Part shown: positions 7,157 to 15,298 of the stretch, one piece after another
Layout of the letters: every line of letters starts with the position of its first letter
How positions within the stretch are numbered: position 1 is the stretch's first letter
NCBI GenBank assembly: GCA_045634365.1
Contig: JAZRAC010000001.1
Coordinates: forward strand, 1-64,000
Length of the DNA: 64,000 bases
Source: HGM04593 sp045634365
GTDB lineage: Bacteria; Bacteroidota; Bacteroidia; Bacteroidales; Bacteroidaceae
Direction of reading: 5' to 3'
Translations under genes and position numbers: made by a program
Notes under the pieces: generated by a model
The model's input: the letters and a program-made list of their open reading frames with translations, nothing else
Database searches by the model: none
What the model was told of the DNA's origin: nothing

Positions 7157-8941
7157 ATGTTGTATAATAGTGTACAGGATCGGGTAGAAGCCCTGCGTAA
7201 ATATATGGCCACGAAAGGCCTTTCGGCATTTGTTGTGGTGAGCAGTGATGCTCATAGTAGTGAATATGTGGCCGACTGTTGGAAGGCGCGCGAGTGGCTC
7301 ACAGGGTTCGACGGCTCGGCCGGTACGGCGGTGATAACCCTCGACGATGCCTGCCTGTGGACCGACTCTCGCTATTGGCTCGCTGCCGAGCAGGTGCTTG
7401 CCGGTAGCGGCATACGCCTTATGAAGGATGGTGACAAAGATACCCCAACGATTATCGGGTGGCTGTGCAGCGTGCTTGCAGTCGGGGATACTGTCGGCGT
7501 GGATGGGACAGTGTGCACAATAAGCGAAACAACAGCTTGGGCATCCTCTCTCTCCGCTTGTGGAATATCGCTCGACACTTCACACGCTCCTTTCGATGAA
7601 ATTTGGCACAACCGCCCCTCTCTTCCTATGGGCGAGGCAACCATTATGCCTCTTGAACTTTGTGGCGAGGCTGACGCCGACAAACTGCAACGTCTGCGCG
7701 AGAAACTTGCTCAAAATGGTGCCGACGGAATGTTGGTTACTATGCTCGACGAAATTGCTTGGCTCACCAATCTGCGCGGCTGTGATGTAGATTATAATCC
7801 GGTTGTTGTTTCCTATATGCTTGTTACTGCGGCCGATGCAACCCTTTTTATTCATCCATCGAAAGTTACCCCCGCCATAGAGGCGCATCTTACTACTGCC
7901 GGAATTTCCATAGCTCCCTACGATGCAGTGTGGAACGCGCTTGCTCTCTATCCTCACGATACAATATTTATGTCGCCCACACGCTGCAACAGTGCTGCGC
8001 TCGGGCAACTTAATCCCGCCTGTCGCACAATTTTCGGCGACTCCCCAATAGCTGCAATGAAGGCTGTAAAGAACAGCGTGGAGATTGATGGATTTAAAAA
8101 AGCGATGCTTGCCGAGGGCGTGGCAATGGTGAAACTGCTGCATTGGTTAAAGCCGGCGGTGGAGCAGGGCGGTGTTACCGAGCTTGATGTTGATAGCCGG
8201 CTCACAGCTTTTCGTCGTGAGTCGTCGGCATTCACGGGATTGAGCTTTGCCACCATAGCTGCCTATGGAGCCAATGCTGCCATAGTGCACTATGAGCCAA
8301 CGCCTGCTTGCAACGCCACGCTACAACCTCGCGGTTTTTTGTTGCTCGATTGTGGCGGGCAATATACTTGTGGCACCACCGATGTAACACGTACAATCCC
8401 ACTGGGGCCTCTCACCGAGGAGGAGAAACGCGATTACACCCTTGTCCTGAGAGGGCATATATCCCTTGCAATGGCACACTTCCCTGTGGGCACCTGTGGC
8501 ACTCAATTGGATGTGCTTGCCCGTCAGTGGCTGTGGCGCAACGGCAAGAATTATCTCCACGGAACAGGGCACGGAGTGGGGCACTTCCTCAATGTGCACG
8601 AGGGGCCGCATCAAATTCGTATGAACAATATGCCGGCACCGCTCCTGCCTGGTGTTACAGTAACCAATGAGCCGGGTCTTTACAAGGCCGGCCGTCACGG
8701 CATACGCATAGAAAATACAATGCTCGTTAAGCAGTGTGCCACCACCGAATTTGGCGATTTTTGCTCAATGGAACCGCTTACCTTGTGCCCCATAGACACC
8801 ACAGCCATAATTCCGGAACTATTGGGAAGCGAGGCTGTCGACTATCTGAACAGCTACCACGCAATGGTGTACGAAACCCTCGCCCCACATTTGAGCGGCG
8901 AACATCTGGAATTTCTCAAAAAGGCTTGTGCCGCAATGTAA
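7157..8941 (+). CDS. pepP: Xaa-Pro aminopeptidase (M24B)
   Basis: 594 residues from ATG 7157; an upstream GTG (7124) overlaps the previous gene. Two creatinase-like N-terminal domains (about 1-300) precede the M24 catalytic 'pita-bread' domain (about 310-560). All five dinuclear metal ligands are visible: Asp398 (LLLDCGG), Asp409 (TTDVTRT), His472 (GTGHGVGHF), Glu505 (TNEPGLY) and Glu519 (IRIENTM). The enzyme removes an N-terminal residue that precedes proline. The ~600-residue three-domain form is the usual one in Bacteroidota and in eukaryotic cytosolic APP1. No signal peptide is seen, so it is cytoplasmic. The next gene begins one base after its stop. Confidence 0.95.
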   Translation: MLYNSVQDRVEALRKYMATKGLSAFVVVSSDAHSSEYVADCWKAREWLTGFDGSAGTAVITLDDACLWTDSRYWLAAEQVLAGSGIRLMKDGDKDTPTIIGWLCSVLAVGDTVGVDGTVCTISETTAWASSLSACGISLDTSHAPFDEIWHNRPSLPMGEATIMPLELCGEADADKLQRLREKLAQNGADGMLVTMLDEIAWLTNLRGCDVDYNPVVVSYMLVTAADATLFIHPSKVTPAIEAHLTTAGISIAPYDAVWNALALYPHDTIFMSPTRCNSAALGQLNPACRTIFGDSPIAAMKAVKNSVEIDGFKKAMLAEGVAMVKLLHWLKPAVEQGGVTELDVDSRLTAFRRESSAFTGLSFATIAAYGANAAIVHYEPTPACNATLQPRGFLLLDCGGQYTCGTTDVTRTIPLGPLTEEEKRDYTLVLRGHISLAMAHFPVGTCGTQLDVLARQWLWRNGKNYLHGTGHGVGHFLNVHEGPHQIRMNNMPAPLLPGVTVTNEPGLYKAGRHGIRIENTMLVKQCATTEFGDFCSMEPLTLCPIDTTAIIPELLGSEAVDYLNSYHAMVYETLAPHLSGEHLEFLKKACAAM

Positions 8942-8942
8942 T

Positions 8943-9716
8943 ATGCGCAGAATGTTCCTGTTTATAGCAACGCTTCTGCTCTTCGGTTGCGGTGGTAACA
9001 CTGTAAAGGAAGAGCCCATTGTGCTTATCGCTCACGCGGGCGGTGAAATTGATGGCTATGTATATACAAACTCCCGTGAGGCACTCGAAAAATCTGTGGC
9101 AGCGGGCCATTCTTTCATAGAATTAGACCTGCTGTTTACCGCCGACAGTGTGCTTGTGGCCGCCCATTCGTGGGAGGAGTTTAACGAAGCGACGGGATAC
9201 GCCCACAAAGGCGACACGGCACCCGCATTTGCCGATTTTTCTACGCGCCGCATACACGGCCGTTACACCCCTCTTTCGGCAGCTGAGATTAACGAATTTT
9301 TCACAGCCGACAGCACTCTTGTGCTTGTGACCGACAAAATATCCTCGCCCTCCGTGCTTGCCGCCAATTTCCCCACACTCAAAAACCGTATGGTGGTAGA
9401 GGCTTTCAACTACAACGATTATTCAACCCTTCTCTCGCAAGGCTATTATCGCGTTCTATACTCCTGCCTCGCCACCGACCTTAATAGCGCGCTTGTGAAG
9501 CATTTGCTTTTGTCTCCCCTCTTCAAAGGACCCAAAATAGAGTGGATAACAATGTATGTGGGCGAGCTTGATAATCCGCTGTTCCGTTTCATAGATACGT
9601 TTGCCACATTCAGAATGGCTCTTTTCACAGTGAATAGCATCGACGAAATTCCACAAGATGAGTTACGGAATATAAACAAAGTGAAAATGATTTATACCGA
9701 TAAGCTTGAACCTTAA
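8943..9716 (+). CDS. Glycerophosphodiester phosphodiesterase-like lipoprotein
   Basis: 257 residues from ATG 8943; a second ATG at 8952 is also possible. The N-terminus is a lipoprotein signal (FLFIATLLLFGCGG, lipobox LFGC). The core resembles the GDPD TIM-barrel family: IAHAGGEIDG, YTNSREALEKSVAAGHSFIELDLLFT and VAAHSW. It departs from classical GDPD enzymes (HRG, PENT, HD): the first motif is HAGG, the second TNS, and the residue after the second His is Ser. This variant is recurrent in Bacteroidota, where the substrate is unproven. It follows pepP by one base and ends in a terminator (9748-9782). Expected to be membrane-anchored facing the periplasm or cell surface. Confidence 0.8.
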   Translation: MRRMFLFIATLLLFGCGGNTVKEEPIVLIAHAGGEIDGYVYTNSREALEKSVAAGHSFIELDLLFTADSVLVAAHSWEEFNEATGYAHKGDTAPAFADFSTRRIHGRYTPLSAAEINEFFTADSTLVLVTDKISSPSVLAANFPTLKNRMVVEAFNYNDYSTLLSQGYYRVLYSCLATDLNSALVKHLLLSPLFKGPKIEWITMYVGELDNPLFRFIDTFATFRMALFTVNSIDEIPQDELRNINKVKMIYTDKLEP

Positions 9717-9747
9717 AAAATACAAAGTTCAATCATTTATTAAAATA

Positions 9748-9782
9748 AATATTCTTGGAAGAAAGAATATTCTCTCTTTTTT
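9748..9782 (+). terminator. Terminator of the pepP-GDPD operon
   Basis: AATATTCTT (9748-9756) and AAGAATATT (9763-9771) form a perfect 9-bp stem, followed by CTCTCTTTTTT. Confidence 0.75.
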
Positions 9783-10057
9783 GAGCATTGGTTGCTGAAA
9801 GATACTTAAATTTGCATTGTTGATGGGAATAAATCCATTGACGATAAAAGCATTTTGCAAAGTACTAACCTGTAAATTCGCCAAAATTTTCTATAAGGGA
9901 CCGAAGCAATCAATGCTCATTCTGTGTATATACACCACTGTGAAGTAAACATAGTGGGAGTAAATGTATATTCACGGCGTGGGAATATTGTTTCTTCTAT
10001 GTTCATCTTATAGAGGGCGTTTGGCGATGCCCGCAGGTTAATGGACGTAAGACAGGA
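9783..10057. other. Intergenic stretch, no gene recognised
   Basis: A -7-like TAAATTTG at 9807-9814 has no well-placed -33 box. On the minus strand two short open stretches (about 45 and 35 codons, separated by stops) have no recognisable similarity and may be decayed coding sequence. The stretch separates convergent genes. Confidence 0.4.
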
Positions 10058-10147
10058 TGACTCAAAAGCCCCTTATTAAGGTATCGCACCCTCGCTAGAA
10101 TATACTCTGGCGAGGGTGTTTACTTTGTATATATTACTTTTGGGTCA
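10058..10147. repeat. Nested palindrome (MITE-like or bidirectional terminator)
   Basis: The outer arms TGACTCAAAAG (10058-10068) and CTTTTGGGTCA (10137-10147) are inverted copies with one mismatch. Inside them a perfect 9-bp stem CACCCTCGC (10087-10095) / GCGAGGGTG (10110-10118) is followed by TTTACTTTG. The 90-base unit has no ORF and lies between convergent genes. Confidence 0.5.
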
Positions 10148-10179
10148 GCCCCTTGGAGTTTATATTGTTTGCACTCAGC

Positions 10180-10671
10180 TTACTCCTCGTCGGGAGTGTG
10201 AAGAATGAGCGTTGTTGCACCCAAGGTGATTATGGCTCCCGCCTCTATGCGCAGACGCTCTTTGTTGCCAAGCACACGGTTCATTACAAATGTTCCGGTA
10301 ACACTTTGGTTGTCGCGTATGGTGTATATAAGTTCGTCGCCGTATCCGCGCTTCACATTCACAATGCAGTGGCGGCGGTCCATACTGGGGTCGCTTGTCT
10401 CGATGGGAAGGGTAACAACGGTGCCTTTATTGTAACGGCCTATAAGATTGTCGCCCTCTTGTAAGGGAAGCACCTGTTTGAAGCAGAATCGATTTTCTAT
10501 CACCGCCAAATAACCAAGGTCCTCGGTTGCAACCTCCTCGTCCTCTCCGATGCGTATGGTGAAACTCTTGCGGCACTGCTCACACTCGAACACAAGGGAT
10601 TGTCCCTCCTCGTAGCCGCTTGCATCGAAGTCGATAGGGTGGTCGCACTTTGGGCAGATTATTTTTTTCAT
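10180..10671 (-). CDS. Zinc-ribbon FHA domain protein
   Basis: 163 residues; ATG at 10671 is chosen because it gives the start MKKIICPKCDHP. Residues 6-33 form a zinc ribbon (CPKC...CEQC). Residues about 65-160 form a forkhead-associated domain with IGR, DPSMDRRHC and a late TLGATTLILH strand, which recognises phosphothreonine. Such proteins act as phospho-dependent adaptors; no Ser/Thr kinase gene is in the window. The start codon overlaps the stop of the upstream SPOR/HU gene by one base (TAATG), so the two are translationally coupled. Confidence 0.85.
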   Translation of the reverse strand: MKKIICPKCDHPIDFDASGYEEGQSLVFECEQCRKSFTIRIGEDEEVATEDLGYLAVIENRFCFKQVLPLQEGDNLIGRYNKGTVVTLPIETSDPSMDRRHCIVNVKRGYGDELIYTIRDNQSVTGTFVMNRVLGNKERLRIEAGAIITLGATTLILHTPDEE

Positions 10672-11675
10672 TATCGGGCGGTTGTTTGTAGAATCCACGC
10701 GTCGGGGAAGGTGGCTTTCAGTTCCTTTATTGCCACGGTGGCGTCGTTGTTGCTCTCATATTGGCCGATGGATATTCTGTGGCGGCCTCCGCCTTTAACA
10801 ACGGTGTATTCTGCCTGCATTTTGCGCGACAATTCCTCGATGGCGAGCTGTGCATTATCCTCGTTGGGCGAGCTTGCAACGATTATGTGATAGATTTTCT
10901 CGTTCTCTATGGTTGTGGGGGCAACGGACTCTGTTGCCGATTTTTCGGCTGTAATAATCTCTTCGGCAGGCTCCTCTATGCGCAGAATTTCCATATTGCC
11001 GTTGGCGTCGATGGGCGATATTTCGCAATTCTCCACTGCGTTCATTGCCGGTGCGGGTGCGGGTGCACTCACCTGTTGCATAAGCGATATTTGCTCGTTT
11101 GATGCAAAGCTTGTGAACGATGCCTGCATATTCTGCTTGAAGGCACGGTCGCTCATAGGTGTAACAAAAATGAATGTGAGAATTATAGCCGCTGCCGTAG
11201 CAATGTATTTGCCAAGGTCGCGACGCTTTATCACAATGCTCTTCTCCTCGCAGTTGCTCAATCGGGGAATTGCAAACGGCTCGAACCCGAAGTTATATGC
11301 ATCGTCTATTCCGTTGGCATCCACCTCAAAAGAGATGTTGCCGTTTATGTTCATATAGAATGTGCCAAGCTCGCCGAAACGAACAATGCTGTTCTGCGAC
11401 AATTCGCTACGAAGGGTGGCAATGTGCTTATTCATAAGCTTGCTCGCCTCGTCGTAGGATAGCTGCTCGCGGTCGATATACTCCGAAATAAGCAATGCGT
11501 CGTCGGCAGTTACCTTGGGATTGAAGCGCATTGTGCGATAGGGGGGCATAAAAATCTGCTCCTCGCTGTTGTAGCACGCGGGTACCTCCTCGGCAAGGAA
11601 GGCACCTACTCCGGGCATTATCACGCAATTGTGGCGTGCAATGAGATACGAAATATGTCCAACTAATTTTTCCAC
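10671..11675 (-). CDS. HU-CCDC81/SPOR domain membrane protein
   Basis: 334 residues from GTG 11675. The start gives VEKLVGHISYLIARHNCVIMPG, which matches the conserved beginning of this family; the open frame extends upstream but without conserved sequence. The N-terminal ~120 residues are an HU/IHF-like (HU-CCDC81) module. A transmembrane helix follows (YIATAAAIILTFIFVTPM, near residues 160-177), then a low-complexity Ala/Pro linker and a C-terminal SPOR domain (about 262-334) that in other proteins binds denuded septal peptidoglycan. A role at the division site is therefore likely. A TATTTTTG -7 box lies only five bases before this GTG, so either the message is nearly leaderless or the promoter call is wrong. 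The FHA gene is coupled downstream. Confidence 0.82.
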   Translation of the reverse strand: MEKLVGHISYLIARHNCVIMPGVGAFLAEEVPACYNSEEQIFMPPYRTMRFNPKVTADDALLISEYIDREQLSYDEASKLMNKHIATLRSELSQNSIVRFGELGTFYMNINGNISFEVDANGIDDAYNFGFEPFAIPRLSNCEEKSIVIKRRDLGKYIATAAAIILTFIFVTPMSDRAFKQNMQASFTSFASNEQISLMQQVSAPAPAPAMNAVENCEISPIDANGNMEILRIEEPAEEIITAEKSATESVAPTTIENEKIYHIIVASSPNEDNAQLAIEELSRKMQAEYTVVKGGGRHRISIGQYESNNDATVAIKELKATFPDAWILQTTAR

Positions 11676-11782
11676 GAAGCAAAAATAATAAAAATCGCCT
11701 TCCCAATCAACAACTTTATTATAATTTTTATGAAGAAAAGCATTTATTTTCTTTCTATGGTTATCGAGTGGCAAAAAAGCAC

Positions 11783-11790
11783 TATCTTCG
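11783..11790 (+). promoter_or_regulatory. -7 box of the U32 gene
   Basis: TATCTTCG, Bacteroidota -7 type, 18 bases before the favoured ATG at 11809. No convincing -33 box. Confidence 0.4.
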
Positions 11791-11808
11791 CATAGCAGAA
11801 TGGTGATT

Positions 11809-13641
11809 ATGGTAATAGACAACGAACCTCGTAAAATAGAATTACTCTCCCCTGCCCGTAACCTGGAAACGGGAATTGCGGCAGTGAACAGTGGTGCCGA
11901 TGCTGTGTACATAGGTGCGTCGCAATTTGGCGCTCGTCAGGCGGCAGGAAACTCCGTGGAGGATATTGCACGTTTGGTCGCCTACGCCCATCTGTTTGGC
12001 GTTAAAGTATATGTGACGCTCAACACCATTCTCACCGACGAAGAGATTGCCCCTGCCGAAAGGCTTATAAACGAACTTTACAATATTGGGGTAGATGCAC
12101 TCATAGTGCAGGATATGTCGATATTGAAAATGAATATCCCGCCCATAGCCTTGCATTGCAGCACACAGATGGATAACCGCACGGTGGAGAAGGTGCAATT
12201 CCTCTCGCAGTTGGGGTTCCCACGAGTAGTGCTTGCCCGTGAACTTACTCTGCAACAGATTGCCGATATTCACAAGGCTGTTCCGGCTACGGAGCTTGAA
12301 GTGTTTGTACACGGAGCTTTGTGCGTGAGTTACAGCGGGCGTTGCTACGCTTCGCAACACTGTTTCGGCCGCAGTGCCAACAGGGGGGCTTGTGCACAAT
12401 TCTGCCGCCTTTCGTTCAATCTGCTCGACAGCGACGGAACCATAATAAGCAAGGATAAGCATCTGCTCTCGCTCAAAGATATGAACCGCAGCAATATGCT
12501 CGAAGATATGCTCGATGTGGGAGTGTCGTCGCTCAAAATAGAGGGACGCCTCAAAGATGTGTCGTATGTGAAGAATATAACAGCATATTATCGCCAAAGA
12601 CTCGATGCAATATTTGCCCGTCGCAAAGAGTATGTGCGTGCCTCCTATGGCAAGGTGGAACCGCACTTTACTCCGGCTCCCGAAAAAAGTTTCAATCGTG
12701 GATTTACCGATTATTTCCTAAAAGGCACACGCGCTGATATTACCTCTTTCGATACTCCAAAGTCGATGGGCGAGTTTATGGGGCGTGTAAAGAGCGTGTC
12801 GCACAATAGTATAGTGGTAGATACAACCGCCTTTAACAATGGCGACGGAGCCTGCTTTATAACTCCTGCCGGAAGGCTGCAAGGCTTTCACATAAATCGC
12901 GCCGAGGGGAACAGACTCTTCCCGCAGAATATGCCGGCAATTTCATCCGGCACCGAGCTCTATCGTAACTACGATTGCGAATTTGAGCGCACACTCTCCC
13001 GCCCTGATAATCCTCGTCGCTTAATGCTCACCCTCTTGTTGCGCGATACGGATGCAGGTTTTTCCCTTTCGGCACTCACGGAGAGTGGAGTGGAATGCAG
13101 TGTTCAGTCACCATTGTGCAAGGAACTTGCCCGTTCGCCACAAAAGGATAATATTTTGTCGCAGCTGAAAAAGTGGGGCAACACCCCCTTCGCCGTGGCC
13201 AATGTAGATGTATCCATAAGCGATAATTGGTTCATCCCATCGTCGTTCCTTGCCGAAATGCGTCGTCGCCTGTGCGACAAGCTTGTGGAACTGTTGCAGG
13301 CAAAAGCTCCACGCGAAATAATGCCGGAAATAGACAATGCAGTGCCGTGTGGCTGCGAAACAATAGATTACAGCGGCAATGTGTCGAACAGCCTCGCTCG
13401 GGCCTTTTATGAGGAGCACGGGGCAAAGGCAGTTGCTCCCGCCTATGAACAACAACCTGTGAAAGGGGCCCTGCTGATGAGCTGTAAGCACTGCATAAAA
13501 TATTCTCTCGGGTGGTGCAGCAAAGTAGGTAAAAAATCGCCCTATAAAGAACCTTTTTACATAGTATCGGGCGACGGTCGCCGTTTCCGTCTGCAATTCA
13601 ACTGCCACGATTGCCTGATGTATGTCGTTGCCGACGAATAG
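11809..13641 (+). CDS. U32 family protein (RlhA/TrhP-type RNA hydroxylation)
   Basis: 610 residues from ATG 11809; ATG 11800 is in frame and only about four bases from the predicted transcript start. The N-terminal barrel has ELLSPARNLE and GADAVYIGASQFGARQ. The family Cys motif reads YSGRCYASQHCFGRSANRG then CAQFCR (about residues 173-200), and a C-terminal cluster SCKHCIKYSLGWC completes the Fe-S site. U32 'peptidases' TrhP and RlhA are now known to support hydroxylation of tRNA wobble uridine or 23S rRNA C2501. The ~610-residue length with a long C-terminal extension fits the RlhA-like branch better than the ~450-residue TrhP. Peptidase activity is not implied. A terminator follows at 13647. 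Confidence 0.85.
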   Translation: MVIDNEPRKIELLSPARNLETGIAAVNSGADAVYIGASQFGARQAAGNSVEDIARLVAYAHLFGVKVYVTLNTILTDEEIAPAERLINELYNIGVDALIVQDMSILKMNIPPIALHCSTQMDNRTVEKVQFLSQLGFPRVVLARELTLQQIADIHKAVPATELEVFVHGALCVSYSGRCYASQHCFGRSANRGACAQFCRLSFNLLDSDGTIISKDKHLLSLKDMNRSNMLEDMLDVGVSSLKIEGRLKDVSYVKNITAYYRQRLDAIFARRKEYVRASYGKVEPHFTPAPEKSFNRGFTDYFLKGTRADITSFDTPKSMGEFMGRVKSVSHNSIVVDTTAFNNGDGACFITPAGRLQGFHINRAEGNRLFPQNMPAISSGTELYRNYDCEFERTLSRPDNPRRLMLTLLLRDTDAGFSLSALTESGVECSVQSPLCKELARSPQKDNILSQLKKWGNTPFAVANVDVSISDNWFIPSSFLAEMRRRLCDKLVELLQAKAPREIMPEIDNAVPCGCETIDYSGNVSNSLARAFYEEHGAKAVAPAYEQQPVKGALLMSCKHCIKYSLGWCSKVGKKSPYKEPFYIVSGDGRRFRLQFNCHDCLMYVVADE

Positions 13642-13646
13642 ATGAA

Positions 13647-13684
13647 AAAGAGCCACACTCAGGGGAGAAGTATGGCTCTTTGTT
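13647..13684 (+). terminator. Terminator of the U32 gene
   Basis: AAAGAGCCA (13647-13655) pairs perfectly with TGGCTCTTT (13673-13681), followed by TGTTT. Confidence 0.75.
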
Positions 13685-13966
13685 TCGAGTAAACGCCTTT
13701 ACCCGTCGGGGTGTCGGCTTTCACAAGTGGACACGCACGATAATCTATTACTATGAAAAACACGAAAATATAACATTTTAAAGGTTTAAATTGTTGTGCT
13801 TTAAATAGTTAAACTTTGTAAAAAGGGTGTTTTTTGGTGTTTTTTTCAAAAATAAAAACTGCATTTCGGTGCATTTCTACGCATTTATTACTATTTTTGT
13901 GTGCATATTGTGTGCACATTGTGTGCAAAATATGAAAAACACACCCGAAACGATGGTAATTTCTTC
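13685..13966. other. Convergent intergenic region with phased short repeats
   Basis: No gene. Between U32 (+) and mtgA (-) there are three GCATTT copies at 13861, 13871 and 13881 (exact 10-base spacing) and three TGTGTGCA copies at 13898, 13909 and 13920 (exact 11-base spacing). Helical phasing is unusual for a region that lies downstream of both genes. Confidence 0.5.
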
Positions 13967-14635
13967 TCACTTTTCATACTCCACACGCCCAATGTTTTTC
14001 ATATTCTTTAAAATGGCTTTTTGCCGGCGGAGCATATATTTCGATGGGCGTTTGGAACTGTATATGCGGGGGTTGGGAAGTGTGGCGGCAATAAGTGCGC
14101 ATTGCGAGCGGGTGAGCTTGTCGGGGGTGGTGTCGAAGTTTTTGCGTGCAATGGCTGCTGCGCCATATATTCCATCGCCCATTTCTATACAGTTGAGATA
14201 AACCTCCATTATGCGTCGTTTGCCCCAAATAATCTCTATGAGCAGGGTGAAGTAGGCCTCTAACCCTTTGCGCACCCACGAGCGGCCACTCCACAGGAAT
14301 GCATTTTTTGCAGTCTGCTGGCTTATGGTGCTTGCTCCGCGCAGGCGTTTGCCCTTGCGTGCCTCTTCTTGTGCTATTCGTATCTGTTCAAAATCGAACC
14401 CGCTGTGTGTGGTGAAGAGATTATCTTCCGACGCTACCACGGCAAGTGGCAGATGGGGCGTGATTTTTTCGAGCGGAGTCCAATGGTAATTAATCTCCAC
14501 TCCCTCGTTTATGTGGCGTTGCAGCATAAGCGGGGTACGGGGAATAGGGATATATTTGTATAATACAACAATTGCTATACTCGACACAATGGTGAGGAGT
14601 ATAGCAATTAGTATTATATTCAATAGTTTTTTCAA
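13967..14635 (-). CDS. mtgA: Monofunctional peptidoglycan glycosyltransferase
   Basis: 222 residues, normal for MtgA. One N-terminal transmembrane helix (about 5-27) anchors a GT51 domain. The catalytic Glu lies in VVASEDNLFTTHSGFD (Glu70), followed by the GASTISQQTAKNAFLW motif and KRRIMEVYLNCIEMG. It polymerises lipid II into glycan strands without a transpeptidase domain. It is the last gene of the tight operon fabD-GH13-DUF4919-mtgA; its start is 10 bases after the DUF4919 stop. Confidence 0.95.
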   Translation of the reverse strand: MKKLLNIILIAILLTIVSSIAIVVLYKYIPIPRTPLMLQRHINEGVEINYHWTPLEKITPHLPLAVVASEDNLFTTHSGFDFEQIRIAQEEARKGKRLRGASTISQQTAKNAFLWSGRSWVRKGLEAYFTLLIEIIWGKRRIMEVYLNCIEMGDGIYGAAAIARKNFDTTPDKLTRSQCALIAATLPNPRIYSSKRPSKYMLRRQKAILKNMKNIGRVEYEK

Positions 14636-14645
14636 TATGTTTATT

Positions 14646-15296
14646 CTATTTTGCGGTGTGCGAGAGGTAGCGGCTTATGTCGAAGAATACTTTGCGTGAC
14701 TGGAATTTTGTGGTTGGCTCTATTGTCACAATATTGCAAAGTGATGATTTATCGAGCTCACGCGATGTTACTTCGTTTACATCGAGCACTCCGTAGAGGA
14801 TGTGGTCCTGGTCGTCGGGGGTGATTACGCGATAGGGGGTGCTGCTGCTCTTGCCATTGCCCTGCGTGGTTATCATATTGAGAATGCCGAGGTATTTTTT
14901 CAGGTACGATTGTGTCTCTTCCTCGGGCTTTATAAGGCTGTCGGCTGCACGCCAAGCATAGAAGAGGGCGTTGAGGCTCACGGGGTTATATTCGAGAATT
15001 TTTTTTGCAGTTTCGTACTGTTTGAGCATATCTCCCGATGCTGCGTAATTTTTCAATGCCTCTTCGTTGTTGTCACCGGCTCCTTTGTACTGCGGGGTGA
15101 AAGTGTATCCGTAGTAAACGAGAGCATAGTCGTCGACACGAATCATAGGGTCGTCGTTCAGATAGATGTTGAGAATGTCGTTGTAGTACTCTTTTTCATT
15201 CTCCACAACTTCTTTTATGGTTTTGTAATCCATCTGCTGTGCGCCGGCTGTGAATATTGCCACGAACAGTGCAGTGAGTGCTATTAGTTTTTTCAT
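14646..15296 (-). CDS. DUF4919 secreted protein
   Basis: 216 residues with a signal peptide (KKLIALTALFVAIFTAGAQ). The rest matches the Bacteroidota DUF4919 family (YNDILNIYLNDDPMIRVDD, YALVYYGYTFTPQYKG, then ILNMITTQGNGKSSSTPYRV). No catalytic motif is recognised; the helical middle part is reminiscent of TPR folds. Its start lies two bases after the GH13 stop and it precedes mtgA, so it is co-expressed with envelope functions. Function unknown; periplasmic location is inferred. Confidence 0.8.
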   Translation of the reverse strand: MKKLIALTALFVAIFTAGAQQMDYKTIKEVVENEKEYYNDILNIYLNDDPMIRVDDYALVYYGYTFTPQYKGAGDNNEEALKNYAASGDMLKQYETAKKILEYNPVSLNALFYAWRAADSLIKPEEETQSYLKKYLGILNMITTQGNGKSSSTPYRVITPDDQDHILYGVLDVNEVTSRELDKSSLCNIVTIEPTTKFQSRKVFFDISRYLSHTAK

Positions 15297-15298
15297 CC

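Noticed and set aside
9783..10057. Decayed protein gene on the minus strand
   Set aside because: Open stretches are only about 45 and 35 codons, separated by stops, with no motif I can name.
11842..12666. 274-codon minus-strand ORF inside the U32 gene
   Set aside because: Shadow frame of a clearly conserved gene on the plus strand; composition is rich in His/Tyr/Cys as typical for antisense frames.
13827..14201. 124-codon plus-strand ORF
   Set aside because: Mostly overlaps mtgA on the other strand; the non-overlapping part is the repeat region and has no family features.
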